DNA of 52,207 nucleotides from JAGWJU01 sp035533295. Its GTDB lineage: Bacteria; Elusimicrobiota; Elusimicrobia; UBA1565; UBA9628. Position 1 is the stretch's first letter, and every line of letters starts with the position of its first letter. Of this stretch, positions 13,960 through 22,138 are shown in pieces. Below the pieces are notes generated by a model that was not told the DNA's origin, made no database searches, and worked only from the letters and a program-made list of their open reading frames with translations. The DNA is taken from positions 1 through 52,207 of the forward strand of contig DATLUA010000035.1 of NCBI GenBank assembly GCA_035533295.1. Reading direction: 5' to 3'. Both the position numbers and the translations under genes were made by a program.

Positions 13960-15653
13960 ACTCTCCACACCAGGCAGCTTGGGTCCGCTACAGCGGCCCA
14001 CAGCTCCTCGAAACTCCGGACTATATGAGCGGGATGCGAAACCTCATGGAGAATGTGGTGTCGACGCCCAACGCCGTTTACAGAAGTTCCCAAAGACCAA
14101 ACGCGCGGCCTCACACCCGTCATGCCCGTCCTCGGAAAGAGAAGAAACCTGTCGTGGAATTGCCATCCACGCGCCGGCTGCTGGACCCGAAACTCAGCCC
14201 GTAGTCCAAGCCGGGCCTGCGTCGGTTGGGCATCAAGTTGTCTGCGTTCGTCTTCTTGCCAGCCAGCAAGCCTATAAACCGTTCGCCCTTGGTCGGTCAT
14301 CCTCCAAAGCCGAAAGCGTTCAACTCCGGCCGCGATGCATTTCCTCCACCCCTTCACGCGGTTTGCGGAGGACCACTTGTCCGCTAACCGGTACGATCCG
14401 AGCGCGCGCAACTCGGTCCCAAAATGCGGACACCGGAAGAAGGTTTCGATCAAGTCCTCGGTCTCCAAATAGGGGTCCCAAAGCCAAGCGCCCCGGTGTC
14501 CGTGTTGCGCGATTAATTGGACGATATCTCTTATCGCGTCGTCGTGGGTATGGCGGACGCCGACACCGTATTGGACGAAAGCGCGCTGGGCTTCGAGTTT
14601 GTTTCGTTCCTCGGTGAAAATGCGCTCCCGCTCCCAGGACGAGGGGTCCGACGCCAAAACTGCAACAACACCAGTGACCGATGTGCTCGTTAGGCCAACT
14701 GTTTCCTCTCCGCTCCTCGTCCGAATGATGCGGGCCTCAGGCTGCTGTACTGCCATCTGAATCCCAAACCCCTCAGTGTAGGTCCCGTAGAAGCTGCCAT
14801 AGATCAGATCGCGGTCTACGTCGTATAAGAGATGTTTGGAAATCCCCGTATCTTGGTCGATGCGGACCAAGGCTGTCGGAGGGACGACGAAGTTCGCGCC
14901 AAACCCGTGAAGGTATCTGCCATTCTCCCCTTCGTTCGTAGCGATCGCGCTGAGTGGCAGCCTGGCGGAGAACCCGCGTCCGGTTCTTACATCTACCGCG
15001 ACACGCCGGCCATCCCACATCTGCCGAAAGTCGGATCGGACAAGGATGTTTGGGAATTGGAAAACGATATTGCCCAACCGATCTGAAACGCTGGCAATCC
15101 GCATCGGCACGTACCGGCTTATCTTATCGGACACTTCCAATAAGAGCTGCGGGTTCTCGCGCCAGACAGAGGTCAGGCTCTTGCGCAAATCGAAATGCTC
15201 GATCAGGTAAGAGCCCGCAAAGTTGTTCTTAAGAACTCCGTTGAGGGCAGGAGGAAAAGTCCCGTCCGCCGGAACATATTGGCGCGCGAGAATGTGATCA
15301 GCGTCGTGCGTCAGTACGCCGCTGGAAAGATTCCAGACGCCCCGGCGCAAAAACTGAATATAGAAGGAGGTCAGTTGCGCGAGCGACCGGCGGTAATATT
15401 CGATCCCGACCGTATATTCTTCTCCGTTGTGGGAAATTCTTATGCGGGTCGGATTCAGACAGCGCTGCGGCTTCGTGAAATCTGGACGGGGGAAGACTCC
15501 GAGGCGGACCAGCGTGTATAGATTATAGGTGGTCTTCTTAGGGTCAAATTTACGCTGGAAGAAGAAGTGGTAGACCTCGCAGCCCGAATAGTTTCCGAGG
15601 ATACCGGGAGCGATAAGTTCTCGGAAGCATCGGAATACCTGATGCCTTTTCAT
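13956..15653 (-). CDS. VPA1262-like protein with PLD-type C-terminal domain
   Basis: A 565-residue protein. The C-terminal third resembles a phospholipase-D/nuclease half: a strand GAWLWDPYLETEDLIETFF near residue 377 corresponds to the first half, and FHDRFLLFP followed by VWSLGTSVNGVGRRHHI near 510-550 to the second half. The HxK signature is altered to HDR, so catalysis is uncertain. The N-terminal two thirds (with EYYRRSLAQLTSFYIQFLRR and GSFYGTYTEGFGIQMAV) remind me of the VPA1262 family of defence-island proteins, but I cannot confirm this without a search. It lies 69 bases after the TIR gene and overlaps the next gene by 4 bases, inside a restriction-modification/TIR operon. A nuclease or DNA-sensing role is inferred. 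Confidence 0.55.
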   Translation of the reverse strand: MKRHQVFRCFRELIAPGILGNYSGCEVYHFFFQRKFDPKKTTYNLYTLVRLGVFPRPDFTKPQRCLNPTRIRISHNGEEYTVGIEYYRRSLAQLTSFYIQFLRRGVWNLSSGVLTHDADHILARQYVPADGTFPPALNGVLKNNFAGSYLIEHFDLRKSLTSVWRENPQLLLEVSDKISRYVPMRIASVSDRLGNIVFQFPNILVRSDFRQMWDGRRVAVDVRTGRGFSARLPLSAIATNEGENGRYLHGFGANFVVPPTALVRIDQDTGISKHLLYDVDRDLIYGSFYGTYTEGFGIQMAVQQPEARIIRTRSGEETVGLTSTSVTGVVAVLASDPSSWERERIFTEERNKLEAQRAFVQYGVGVRHTHDDAIRDIVQLIAQHGHRGAWLWDPYLETEDLIETFFRCPHFGTELRALGSYRLADKWSSANRVKGWRKCIAAGVERFRLWRMTDQGRTVYRLAGWQEDERRQLDAQPTQARLGLRAEFRVQQPARGWQFHDRFLLFPRTGMTGVRPRVWSLGTSVNGVGRRHHILHEVSHPAHIVRSFEELWAAVADPSCLVWRV

Positions 15654-15722
15654 CGGTCATCCCGCCCAATCCTTACAGTACGATTGAACAGCACACTACA
15701 GCGCCCCCGGGGAACCATCGGA

Positions 15723-16697
15723 TCAATTCCCGCAATTTTCGGTCGCGTATCGGCGAGTCTTAGAGGTCGCCATTACCCATTGGAAATTAAATGGAGCCGT
15801 CCCAAGAGTTCGGATCACATTCGCAATTCCATAATCCTGAATATAGTCTACTGCACGATTGATCCGCCGAGGAGGCAGGCCTACAAGTTTCTCCAACTCA
15901 GTTCGGTCCACTTGCCCCTTTGCTGCCACAGCGGAAATTATAACCTTGATATCGGTCAGGGGATCGTAATTGAGCCCTTCGTCTTTGAAATAAATATAGA
16001 GGGCATATGTGGGCTCGATGCTTGAGAAAGTATAGGGCGCCGATCCTATATATCTTCTGACCTTGGTCAATCCCGCCCCTTCCAGCTCGTCAACTGCATC
16101 GTTGATTTGCTCAGGAGACAGCTTGGTCAGGGACTGAATCTGCTCGCCACTCAAACTTGACTCCGAGCCGAAGTTCGTGGATTCCTGGTTCGATAGAAAA
16201 AAAAGTCCCAAGGCTGAGGCGGGTCTCGAAAGGTTGCCAACGGGATTCGCGAGCCTGGATAGATATTCGGGGGGGCGTCCGAGCGGCGGCTTCTCTGACA
16301 CCTCGAATACGGAATTCAGAATTTTCTGTATACCGTCGTCAAAAGCCACCGAAAGGTCTACCCACAGCAGGTGTCTTAAGGCGACAGGAACCTCGCAGGA
16401 CTCCTCGAGCAGAGGAATGACCTTAGTCGCGCCCTGGATTTTCTTCACCATGGCCGAATCCAATTCTTCTTGCACCCACTTCGACTTAACGCTCGAAGCC
16501 GACAGCAAAATCAGGAAACAATTGCACTTAGCCAGTCCCTCATTGAATATCTTTTGAACAAGGGAGTCGCCCGCCTTGATTTCCCATTTGTCGAGCCACA
16601 CTTCAACCCCCTTCTCCGTGAGGGCCCTGGCGATCTGTTCGGCGAAGGCGTGGTCATCGTGCGCGTGGCTGAGGAAGGCGAGGGGCTTCGCGTTCAT
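15723..16697 (-). CDS. TIR-domain protein with duplicated winged-helix-like repeats
   Basis: A 324-residue protein. Residues 5-130 are a bacterial TIR domain: AFLSHAHDDHAFAEQIARAL, the BB-loop region VWLDKWEIKAGDSL, and WVQEELDSA with the candidate catalytic glutamate E77/E78 of NAD-hydrolysing TIRs. After a linker come two copies of a roughly 32-residue unit, at 193-224 and 274-305, aligned as LSPEQINDAVDELEGAGL and LPPRRINRAVDYIQDYGI, each ending in a [IL]G[ST]AP[YF]xF strand. These look like tandem winged-helix modules that could sense nucleic acid. The gene starts in an ATGA overlap with the membrane protein gene. NADase-driven abortive defence is the inferred role. Confidence 0.85.
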   Translation of the reverse strand: MNAKPLAFLSHAHDDHAFAEQIARALTEKGVEVWLDKWEIKAGDSLVQKIFNEGLAKCNCFLILLSASSVKSKWVQEELDSAMVKKIQGATKVIPLLEESCEVPVALRHLLWVDLSVAFDDGIQKILNSVFEVSEKPPLGRPPEYLSRLANPVGNLSRPASALGLFFLSNQESTNFGSESSLSGEQIQSLTKLSPEQINDAVDELEGAGLTKVRRYIGSAPYTFSSIEPTYALYIYFKDEGLNYDPLTDIKVIISAVAAKGQVDRTELEKLVGLPPRRINRAVDYIQDYGIANVIRTLGTAPFNFQWVMATSKTRRYATENCGN

Positions 16698-17254
16698 GAC
16701 GATGCCCCCGAAAAAAGCTGATCTTTGGCCTGAGCAATTGTGGACGTACTTATCGAAGATGCAACAATGAGGTCCTTTAGGACAGAACGACTTATGCCCA
16801 GGTCACGCAATAACGCAGGAGAAGTCCAGATAGACCTTGTTTGGTACTGACCCTTGGAATTCCTCTCGATGACCTCGACGAGTGCTACCACGGTTTCGAT
16901 ATCGTCAGACGAATACCTCTTAAACACAAGCAGCGTATGCGCCTCGATCTCGACCGTGCTGTAAAGCAAAAAGACAAAATCGCCGCTCTTCGGTTTTTCA
17001 AAGTTTGCGACTCGGATGGGAGCAGTCTCAGAATAGATTCCCCAGCACTGGCACATTGCAGAGATCGTCAAGAAGAGCAAGACGAGACCACCCAGGATGG
17101 CAAGGCCCATGCCATAACGGGGGATAGTTATTCCTGAGATCGGCGAGAATACCCATCCTGCAATCGACGCAATGCCCGTAATAACCGCCCACCACCACCT
17201 GAAGAAGGTGCTGAATACCAATTTGAAATATCCGCTGATTGTTCGCGTTCTCAT
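16694..17254 (-). CDS. Two-TM membrane protein of the defence operon
   Basis: A 186-residue protein with two membrane helices (about 15-38, containing WWWAVITGIASIAGWV, and 48-70, containing AILGGLVLLFLTISAM) and a soluble region of about 115 residues that includes a beta-like segment (FVFLLYSTVEIEAHTLLVFK) and ends in a helical tail. I do not recognise the family. ATG at 17254 is chosen because it follows the restriction-enzyme stop by 7 bases; longer frames run into that gene. Its stop overlaps the TIR start by 4 bases. A membrane-anchored effector or sensor coupled to the TIR protein is a reasonable inference. Confidence 0.7.
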   Translation of the reverse strand: MRTRTISGYFKLVFSTFFRWWWAVITGIASIAGWVFSPISGITIPRYGMGLAILGGLVLLFLTISAMCQCWGIYSETAPIRVANFEKPKSGDFVFLLYSTVEIEAHTLLVFKRYSSDDIETVVALVEVIERNSKGQYQTRSIWTSPALLRDLGISRSVLKDLIVASSISTSTIAQAKDQLFSGASS

Positions 17255-17261
17255 TTGCTTT

Positions 17262-20200
17262 CTATGAGCGTAGTCCTTCCTCAACCAATCCGATCTCCCG
17301 ATCAGTGATCCCGTAGAGCCGATAGACGGCCGAATCAATCTTCTCATCGAGTGCCGCCAAGCGACGGCCCTTTAGCTCTACCTCCGCTTGGGCCCGAGCG
17401 CCGTCGGAGCTGGCCGCGATCATCTGCTGGGTAAGATTGACGATCTCGTCATGGAGCTTCCGCTCATCCGAATTCTGCATGTCAATTCTCTTGATGGGCA
17501 GCTTTGTCACGCTGTTCCAAAAATACTCCAGAATGCCATTGCTTTTCAATTTGCCTATGCTGCGGAACCTGTAGGTCAAGAGCTTCGAGTTGAGAAGAGC
17601 CAGAAAATATTTCAAGTCCTCGGGCTGGCCGTTCTCGAAGATCACCGTCGTGTCCGTTAGTCCAATAAACTTGTCGTCAGAATCAATGGCAAACCGATTA
17701 GACGTTGCAAGATACGGGCAGAGAATTCGCTTCTTCTTGCCGTAGTCGTCCTTATGAAGCGGCCATGTGTACTTCCACCATTCACAGTCGCCGCGTTTAT
17801 AGGCGGCTCTTGCCTTCAAGAGGTCGGCGTTATCTTTGAGAAATTTTTGGACGCCCTTCGGGAGGTCGTCGAATTTCTCGAAGGCTTCGAGAAAGAGGAG
17901 GTATTCCCTTCGATCCAAGATCGCGTAGCGCTGGACGTCGGTATTTGTCGCGCGCCTAAAATAATGCCCGGCATCCAACTTCCATTTCACGATCTCGTCG
18001 CGAGATCGTTCGCCGAAGACCTCGTTGCAGCCGGTTTGCATGCCCTGACCAAGCGTGAGCACCTTGCCGAGCGGCTCTCCGGCCGCATCAATTTTACCGT
18101 TGATATCGCCCTGGCCTTTCGAAACGAAAGCCCACGGCGCTGCCGTAAGGTTCGATTGAGTGACGGGAACATCCTCAAAGACTTTACCATCTCGGAGGAG
18201 GCGCTCAAGATTCTTTGAAGGAAGCGAATCAGCGATCAGTCGTCGTGCATCCACCTTTTCTGGCTTCGCGCCAGGCGACAACCGAATGATCGCCGTCGTG
18301 ATTCCGACACCCTGGAAAACGTAGTGATTTCGAAAATCAATGATTTCCTGAATGGCGGATGTCTCAAGAAGATGCTTTCGGAGTTTGTCCGCCTTATAGG
18401 CCGCCAAAAACGCCCGGGAGACGATGAAGCCGACTTGGCCTTTCTTCGCGCATAAAGAAACTGCCTTTGCGAGGAAGTAGAATAGGATATCGGTCTTGTC
18501 GTTGTAAATCTCCGGGTAGAGTTCCTTGATGGCCCTCAACCGCGCGTCTTGCCGACCCCATGTGTCGTCGATGTTGATATAAGGCGGATTGCCGACGATG
18601 CAATCAAATCCGCCCTCCCTCATGATGCCTTCGAACTCGCGCTTCCAGTCGAAAGGATTGACCCTCGCCATCTCATCTTTGTCGACGAGTATTTGACCCG
18701 CGTAATACGCGGGTTCGATAAGGCTGTTGCCGCACTTGATATTTTGGTCGATGTCTGGCAGGACTCTATCTGGGAACAACGACAACTGTTGGCCGATTGT
18801 CTGACTGTCCTCATCCTCGAGCACCCTCAGGAGAAGGCTCAGCTTCGTGACTTCGACTGCCTGTCGGTCGATATCGACTCCAAAGATATGCTCCGTGAGA
18901 ATCTTTTTCTTCTCCGCAATGGTCAGGCGCCAGTCGCCGCCGTACTTCCAAACGGCTCTCAGCTTTTTTTCGGGCTCGTTGTGTGTGTACCAGTCGAGGT
19001 AGTGAGCGAGGAGCTTCTTGTAAACACCGAGCAAGAAAGAACCCGAACCGCAGGCAAGGTCAAGAACCCTATAGCTCTTAAGCTGTTTTGGGTTCTTTCC
19101 TGCGACCTGACAGCCAACCGTCGATTCGACAATATGGTCCACAATGTACGATGGCGTGTAATAGACGCCGCCTGCTTTCTTTACGTCGGGCTTCTCATCA
19201 ATTTTCGCGTGGTGATCCGCAGTAAGTCGGATAACCTTTCCAAGGAAACGCTCATAAACGCTACCCAGGATTTCGGCGGGAAGGACCTTGAACGCATACG
19301 GCGACTTCGGGAAATAGAGGCTGGACAGAATTTCCGAGAGAACGCCATCGTCAAGCTTTAATTCCGGAGTGAGGCGATCTCCATTTTCCGAGAAATCGAA
19401 TAAGCCCGAATTATACTTGGCGTCCGCCACCTTCCATGTTCGGAGCATCTGCTCAAAAATGTCGGTCTGCTTCGCGAGCCGAAGTAGTTGTCCATCGGGT
19501 TCAATGCCATGATCTTCCGCCATGCGCAGGAAGACTACGCGATCAATGATCCGCTGCACGACATCGTTTAGCTCTTCAGAGCCAAGGCGCTGATTCCTTA
19601 TGGCGATGTTGCGGGCCAGAGATTCCCGCCATCCATCAATCTCTTCCAGGAACGCCTCATCGACCAATCCTGTTCCGCGTTTTCCTCCAGCATCGGCGAA
19701 TCGGTCGAAAGAACCGGCCCAAGCTGCCTCGCGTGAGAATATATCCCATATCTCCTGAAAGGCGTCCGGATACTGGTCGGAGCTGATAAGCTTGATTCGT
19801 GCAGTCGCCGCCTTATCCTTCTCATAGGGCCGAATCTTTGTGTCGTAAACCGCCAAATGCGAGAAATTGGTAAGGATGCAGAGAGGGAGCTTGGCCGTCC
19901 AGCCGTAAGAGCGGATCTGAAGGGCGGAGTCATGGTCTTCTTCTATGTGGACCGTCGGTTTTTTTGCTTCGACGAAAAATCTTGGGGTTTGGCCTATCCG
20001 AAACACGTAGTCTGGAGCCTTCTTGCTCCCCTCAGTTTCCAACGACGGCTCAGTGATTACTTCGCGATACTGGGGAGCAACGCCTCCGCCTCTATCGTTT
20101 CGAAGGTCCCATCCGAGTTCCATAAAAAACTTGTCGATGAACTCCTGGCGTAGTTGGGCTTCCTTGTAGTCCGGAGTGTGGTAAGAGCTAAAGTTTGTCC

Positions 20201-20330
20201 TATAGTGCTTGGAAAGTCGAGCGATTGCGTCTTTGGCTCGTCCGAAGTCGTTTGTGGGTCGGGTTTCGCTCATTAGCTCGCCGCCTTTTGCTTCCTTGGC
20301 AGGAGTCACCCCTTTTCCCTGGGAACTCAT
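17262..20330 (-). CDS. Type IIG restriction-modification enzyme (Eco57I-like)
   Basis: A 1022-residue single-chain enzyme. An N-terminal HsdR_N-like nuclease has the PD-(D/E)xK residues P106-D107 and E121-A-K123 in FFVEAKKP. A helical connector follows. The adenine methyltransferase core has YYTPSYIVDHIV, motif I VLDLACGSGSFLLG (422-435) and motif IV NPPY (581-584). The C-terminal 350 residues resemble the TaqI-like specificity domain (ILCPYLATSNRFAID, FLALLNSKLLTYRFR). It should both methylate N6-adenine and cleave near an asymmetric site; the site cannot be read from sequence. The start at 20330 has an AGGTGG ribosome site; ATG 20273 is an alternative. It is the first gene of a five-gene operon that continues into the membrane and TIR proteins. 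Confidence 0.9.
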   Translation of the reverse strand: MSSQGKGVTPAKEAKGGELMSETRPTNDFGRAKDAIARLSKHYRTNFSSYHTPDYKEAQLRQEFIDKFFMELGWDLRNDRGGGVAPQYREVITEPSLETEGSKKAPDYVFRIGQTPRFFVEAKKPTVHIEEDHDSALQIRSYGWTAKLPLCILTNFSHLAVYDTKIRPYEKDKAATARIKLISSDQYPDAFQEIWDIFSREAAWAGSFDRFADAGGKRGTGLVDEAFLEEIDGWRESLARNIAIRNQRLGSEELNDVVQRIIDRVVFLRMAEDHGIEPDGQLLRLAKQTDIFEQMLRTWKVADAKYNSGLFDFSENGDRLTPELKLDDGVLSEILSSLYFPKSPYAFKVLPAEILGSVYERFLGKVIRLTADHHAKIDEKPDVKKAGGVYYTPSYIVDHIVESTVGCQVAGKNPKQLKSYRVLDLACGSGSFLLGVYKKLLAHYLDWYTHNEPEKKLRAVWKYGGDWRLTIAEKKKILTEHIFGVDIDRQAVEVTKLSLLLRVLEDEDSQTIGQQLSLFPDRVLPDIDQNIKCGNSLIEPAYYAGQILVDKDEMARVNPFDWKREFEGIMREGGFDCIVGNPPYINIDDTWGRQDARLRAIKELYPEIYNDKTDILFYFLAKAVSLCAKKGQVGFIVSRAFLAAYKADKLRKHLLETSAIQEIIDFRNHYVFQGVGITTAIIRLSPGAKPEKVDARRLIADSLPSKNLERLLRDGKVFEDVPVTQSNLTAAPWAFVSKGQGDINGKIDAAGEPLGKVLTLGQGMQTGCNEVFGERSRDEIVKWKLDAGHYFRRATNTDVQRYAILDRREYLLFLEAFEKFDDLPKGVQKFLKDNADLLKARAAYKRGDCEWWKYTWPLHKDDYGKKKRILCPYLATSNRFAIDSDDKFIGLTDTTVIFENGQPEDLKYFLALLNSKLLTYRFRSIGKLKSNGILEYFWNSVTKLPIKRIDMQNSDERKLHDEIVNLTQQMIAASSDGARAQAEVELKGRRLAALDEKIDSAVYRLYGITDREIGLVEEGLRS

Positions 20331-20354
20331 TGGCCACCACCTGTCAGCTCGGAT

Positions 20355-20369
20355 CGTCTTATAAAGACG
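20355..20369. promoter_or_regulatory. Perfect dyad overlapping a -10-like box
   Basis: CGTCTT-ATA-AAGACG is a perfect 6+3+6 inverted repeat 25 bases before the restriction-enzyme start at 20330. Read on the minus strand it contains TATAAG, a plausible -10 box for the defence operon. A repressor bound here would block it. Confidence 0.5.
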
Positions 20370-20393
20370 CTGTATTCAGCTGCACTTTTCGAC

Positions 20394-20437
20394 GAATTAG
20401 CCGGGATTAGCCAGAATTGGACAGGATTAGCCAGAAT
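20394..20437. repeat. Three GATTAGCC-type direct repeats upstream of the defence operon
   Basis: GGATTAGCCAGAAT occurs twice, at 20404-20417 and 20424-20437, exactly 20 bases apart. A third, diverged copy (GAATTAGCC) starts at 20394, 10 bases before. Repeats on one face of the helix are typical of cooperative regulator binding. The array sits between the AlbA_2-type regulator gene and the restriction/TIR operon. Confidence 0.65.
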
Positions 20438-20442
20438 AGACA

Positions 20443-21849
20443 TCAGCCTTCCCTCTTCAAGCGCCATCGAGCTCCACGGGTCCGGCCCGTGAAATCTACG
20501 AGCTTGAATCGCCGGAGCAGGTACAGGTCTTCGCGCAGAGCCCTCGCCGTCGCGCCCGGCTTTAGCAGCGGCAGGACCTCGCCTAAGCGAAGAGCCCCCG
20601 CCGAAGCAAGCACATCGAGAATCTCCCGTTGCCGATCCGTAAGGTCATGGCCGATCCGCGTAGGAGGTTGGTAGCGGGTCGCACGGAAGCGGACGATGAC
20701 CGCTCCCGCGATCTCCTCGATCTCCGGTCGAGGAAGACCCGCGCGTTCCGTCATCTCGGCCATCTTGGTCGTGCCGCGTCCCCAAGTCTCGATGATGCCG
20801 CGCACGTAGAAGACCGAAGCGATGATCGGGTTCCACGGCAGGGACTCGTGCGGCTTGTAGAGATCGGGAACCGTGATGCCGAAGTGCAGAGAACCCGATG
20901 AACTAATCTCCAAGCGGTCATCGTAGATCGCGACGCCGACCGAACCGCCGCCGATGGAGTAGTCCCGGTGACAGAAAGCGTTCGCGAGGGCCTCGCGAAG
21001 CGCGAGCGGGGGATAGAGCGGGTCGTCCTCGCGCTCGAAAAGATTCGGGACTACTCGCCCTGCAACGGGAAGATGATCCCGGAGAAAACGTTCGGCCCTC
21101 AACAGCAGATCAAAGGCGTTGCCGTGATACTGCCGATTGTCGATGAACTCGGTCTTGTCTTTGCCCTTGAACCGAGCGAGCTTGAGCAGGCACTGAGTAT
21201 AGTCGGGCTGTAGCCGCTCGGATCGCCCGAACAGGACGACGGCGGCTCGCAGGAGTTGGCCATCCTTGGTGAGCGCAAGGCCGCGCAGAATATCGGCGGC
21301 GGCGCGAGTGCCGGGGTCCTCTGAGCGCCCGCGCCTGATCCCTTCATCGATCGTCCGGATGATCTCGGCTTCGTCCAGGTCCTTGATGCTCCAGCCTTCG
21401 GCCGGCTCATTTTCCCAGCGGGACATGGCATGGAGCTGCTCAAGCAGCAGCCGGTTGTAATCGTCGCGGGACATCTCGGCGTTGGTCGTGCCGAGCCGAC
21501 GATATGCTTTGCCCTGAAAGGTGTACGGTCGCCGCGAGCCTTGGTCAACAGAGACGACAATCGCCTCGCGGCCCTTTGCGACCGGGATTCGCTCGACCGT
21601 TGGAAAAGCCGGCGGCTCGATCATCCGAAGGTACGCGGCAACATCTTCGACCGTTTTATCCGTCACTTCCTGGCCGACCATCCGGCCTTTGGCGTCCACA
21701 CCGAAGATGACCCGGCCGCCCTTATGGTTGAGCATGGCGCAAACCGCCTTGGCGGCTTCGCTCCGCTGGCCGGTTGTGCCTTTGAATTCCTGGGTCTCGG
21801 ACTCGCCCCGAGCGGCCCATTCTGTCAGTCGATCTTCAGTGGTCTTCAT
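20443..21849 (-). CDS. AlbA_2 (Schlafen-type) domain transcriptional regulator
   Basis: A 468-residue protein of the RecG-like/AlbA_2 regulator family. Residues 10-125 carry the AlbA_2 domain (SETQEFKGTTG, then LNHKGGRVIFGVDAKGRMVG). Residues 250-380 contain a GHKL-type ATP-binding fold (REALANAFCHRDYS, VGVAIYDDRLEISSSGSL). A C-terminal winged helix (about 400-465) includes LTDRQREILDVLASAGALRL and LREDLYLLRRFKLV. Genes of this type commonly sit at the edge of restriction or toxin-antitoxin loci on mobile elements. It lies directly upstream of the restriction/TIR operon on the same strand, with a 112-base gap holding direct repeats and a dyad. Control of that operon is inferred. Confidence 0.82.
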   Translation of the reverse strand: MKTTEDRLTEWAARGESETQEFKGTTGQRSEAAKAVCAMLNHKGGRVIFGVDAKGRMVGQEVTDKTVEDVAAYLRMIEPPAFPTVERIPVAKGREAIVVSVDQGSRRPYTFQGKAYRRLGTTNAEMSRDDYNRLLLEQLHAMSRWENEPAEGWSIKDLDEAEIIRTIDEGIRRGRSEDPGTRAAADILRGLALTKDGQLLRAAVVLFGRSERLQPDYTQCLLKLARFKGKDKTEFIDNRQYHGNAFDLLLRAERFLRDHLPVAGRVVPNLFEREDDPLYPPLALREALANAFCHRDYSIGGGSVGVAIYDDRLEISSSGSLHFGITVPDLYKPHESLPWNPIIASVFYVRGIIETWGRGTTKMAEMTERAGLPRPEIEEIAGAVIVRFRATRYQPPTRIGHDLTDRQREILDVLASAGALRLGEVLPLLKPGATARALREDLYLLRRFKLVDFTGRTRGARWRLKREG

Positions 21850-21863
21850 TTTTCGTCAAGCTA

Positions 21864-21888
21864 ATTTGGCCACCGCCCGTGGCCAAAT
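21864..21888. promoter_or_regulatory. Perfect 10-bp palindrome upstream of AlbA_2 regulator
   Basis: ATTTGGCCAC-CGCCC-GTGGCCAAAT, a perfect 10-bp inverted repeat with a 5-base spacer, lies 15 bases upstream of the regulator's ATG at 21849. There is no U-tract, so an operator, likely autoregulatory, is favoured over a terminator. Confidence 0.6.
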
Positions 21889-22138
21889 GGAGCAGCAACC
21901 GCAATACACAAACAACCCTGCTCGCCTTGCGTTGCCTGCGGGCCTGCTTGCGGAAAGTGACGTATGAGTCTAACAAAATTGACGCCGCCTGTCCCGGCAC
22001 TTGCTTTCTGGAAAGGCTTTATGCTTAAATATGTCGCTTAGGAAATTCCCAGCCCCCGTGGGTAAACGGGGAACTCAAGCCCACCCCGCAACCTACCGAG
22101 AACCGGCGGCCCAAAGGTGGCTCTAAAAGGAGCCTACT
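21889..22138 (+). promoter_or_regulatory. Structured 5' leader of the HTH gene at 22139
   Basis: This 250-base gap holds no gene. It contains two mutually exclusive stems: CCCCGT/ACGGGG at 22054-22071, and GTGGG (22058-22062) with CCCAC (22080-22084). A third hairpin at 22119-22134 (GGCTC/GAGCC) has its 3' arm over the AGGAG ribosome site of the next gene. Alternative pairing plus a masked ribosome site suggests translational or attenuation control. No match to a named riboswitch is seen. Confidence 0.4.

Noticed and set aside
17262..20330. BREX PglX methyltransferase
   Set aside because: An N-terminal PD-(D/E)xK nuclease and TaqI-like specificity region point to a stand-alone type IIG enzyme, and no pglZ, brxC or brxL gene is nearby.
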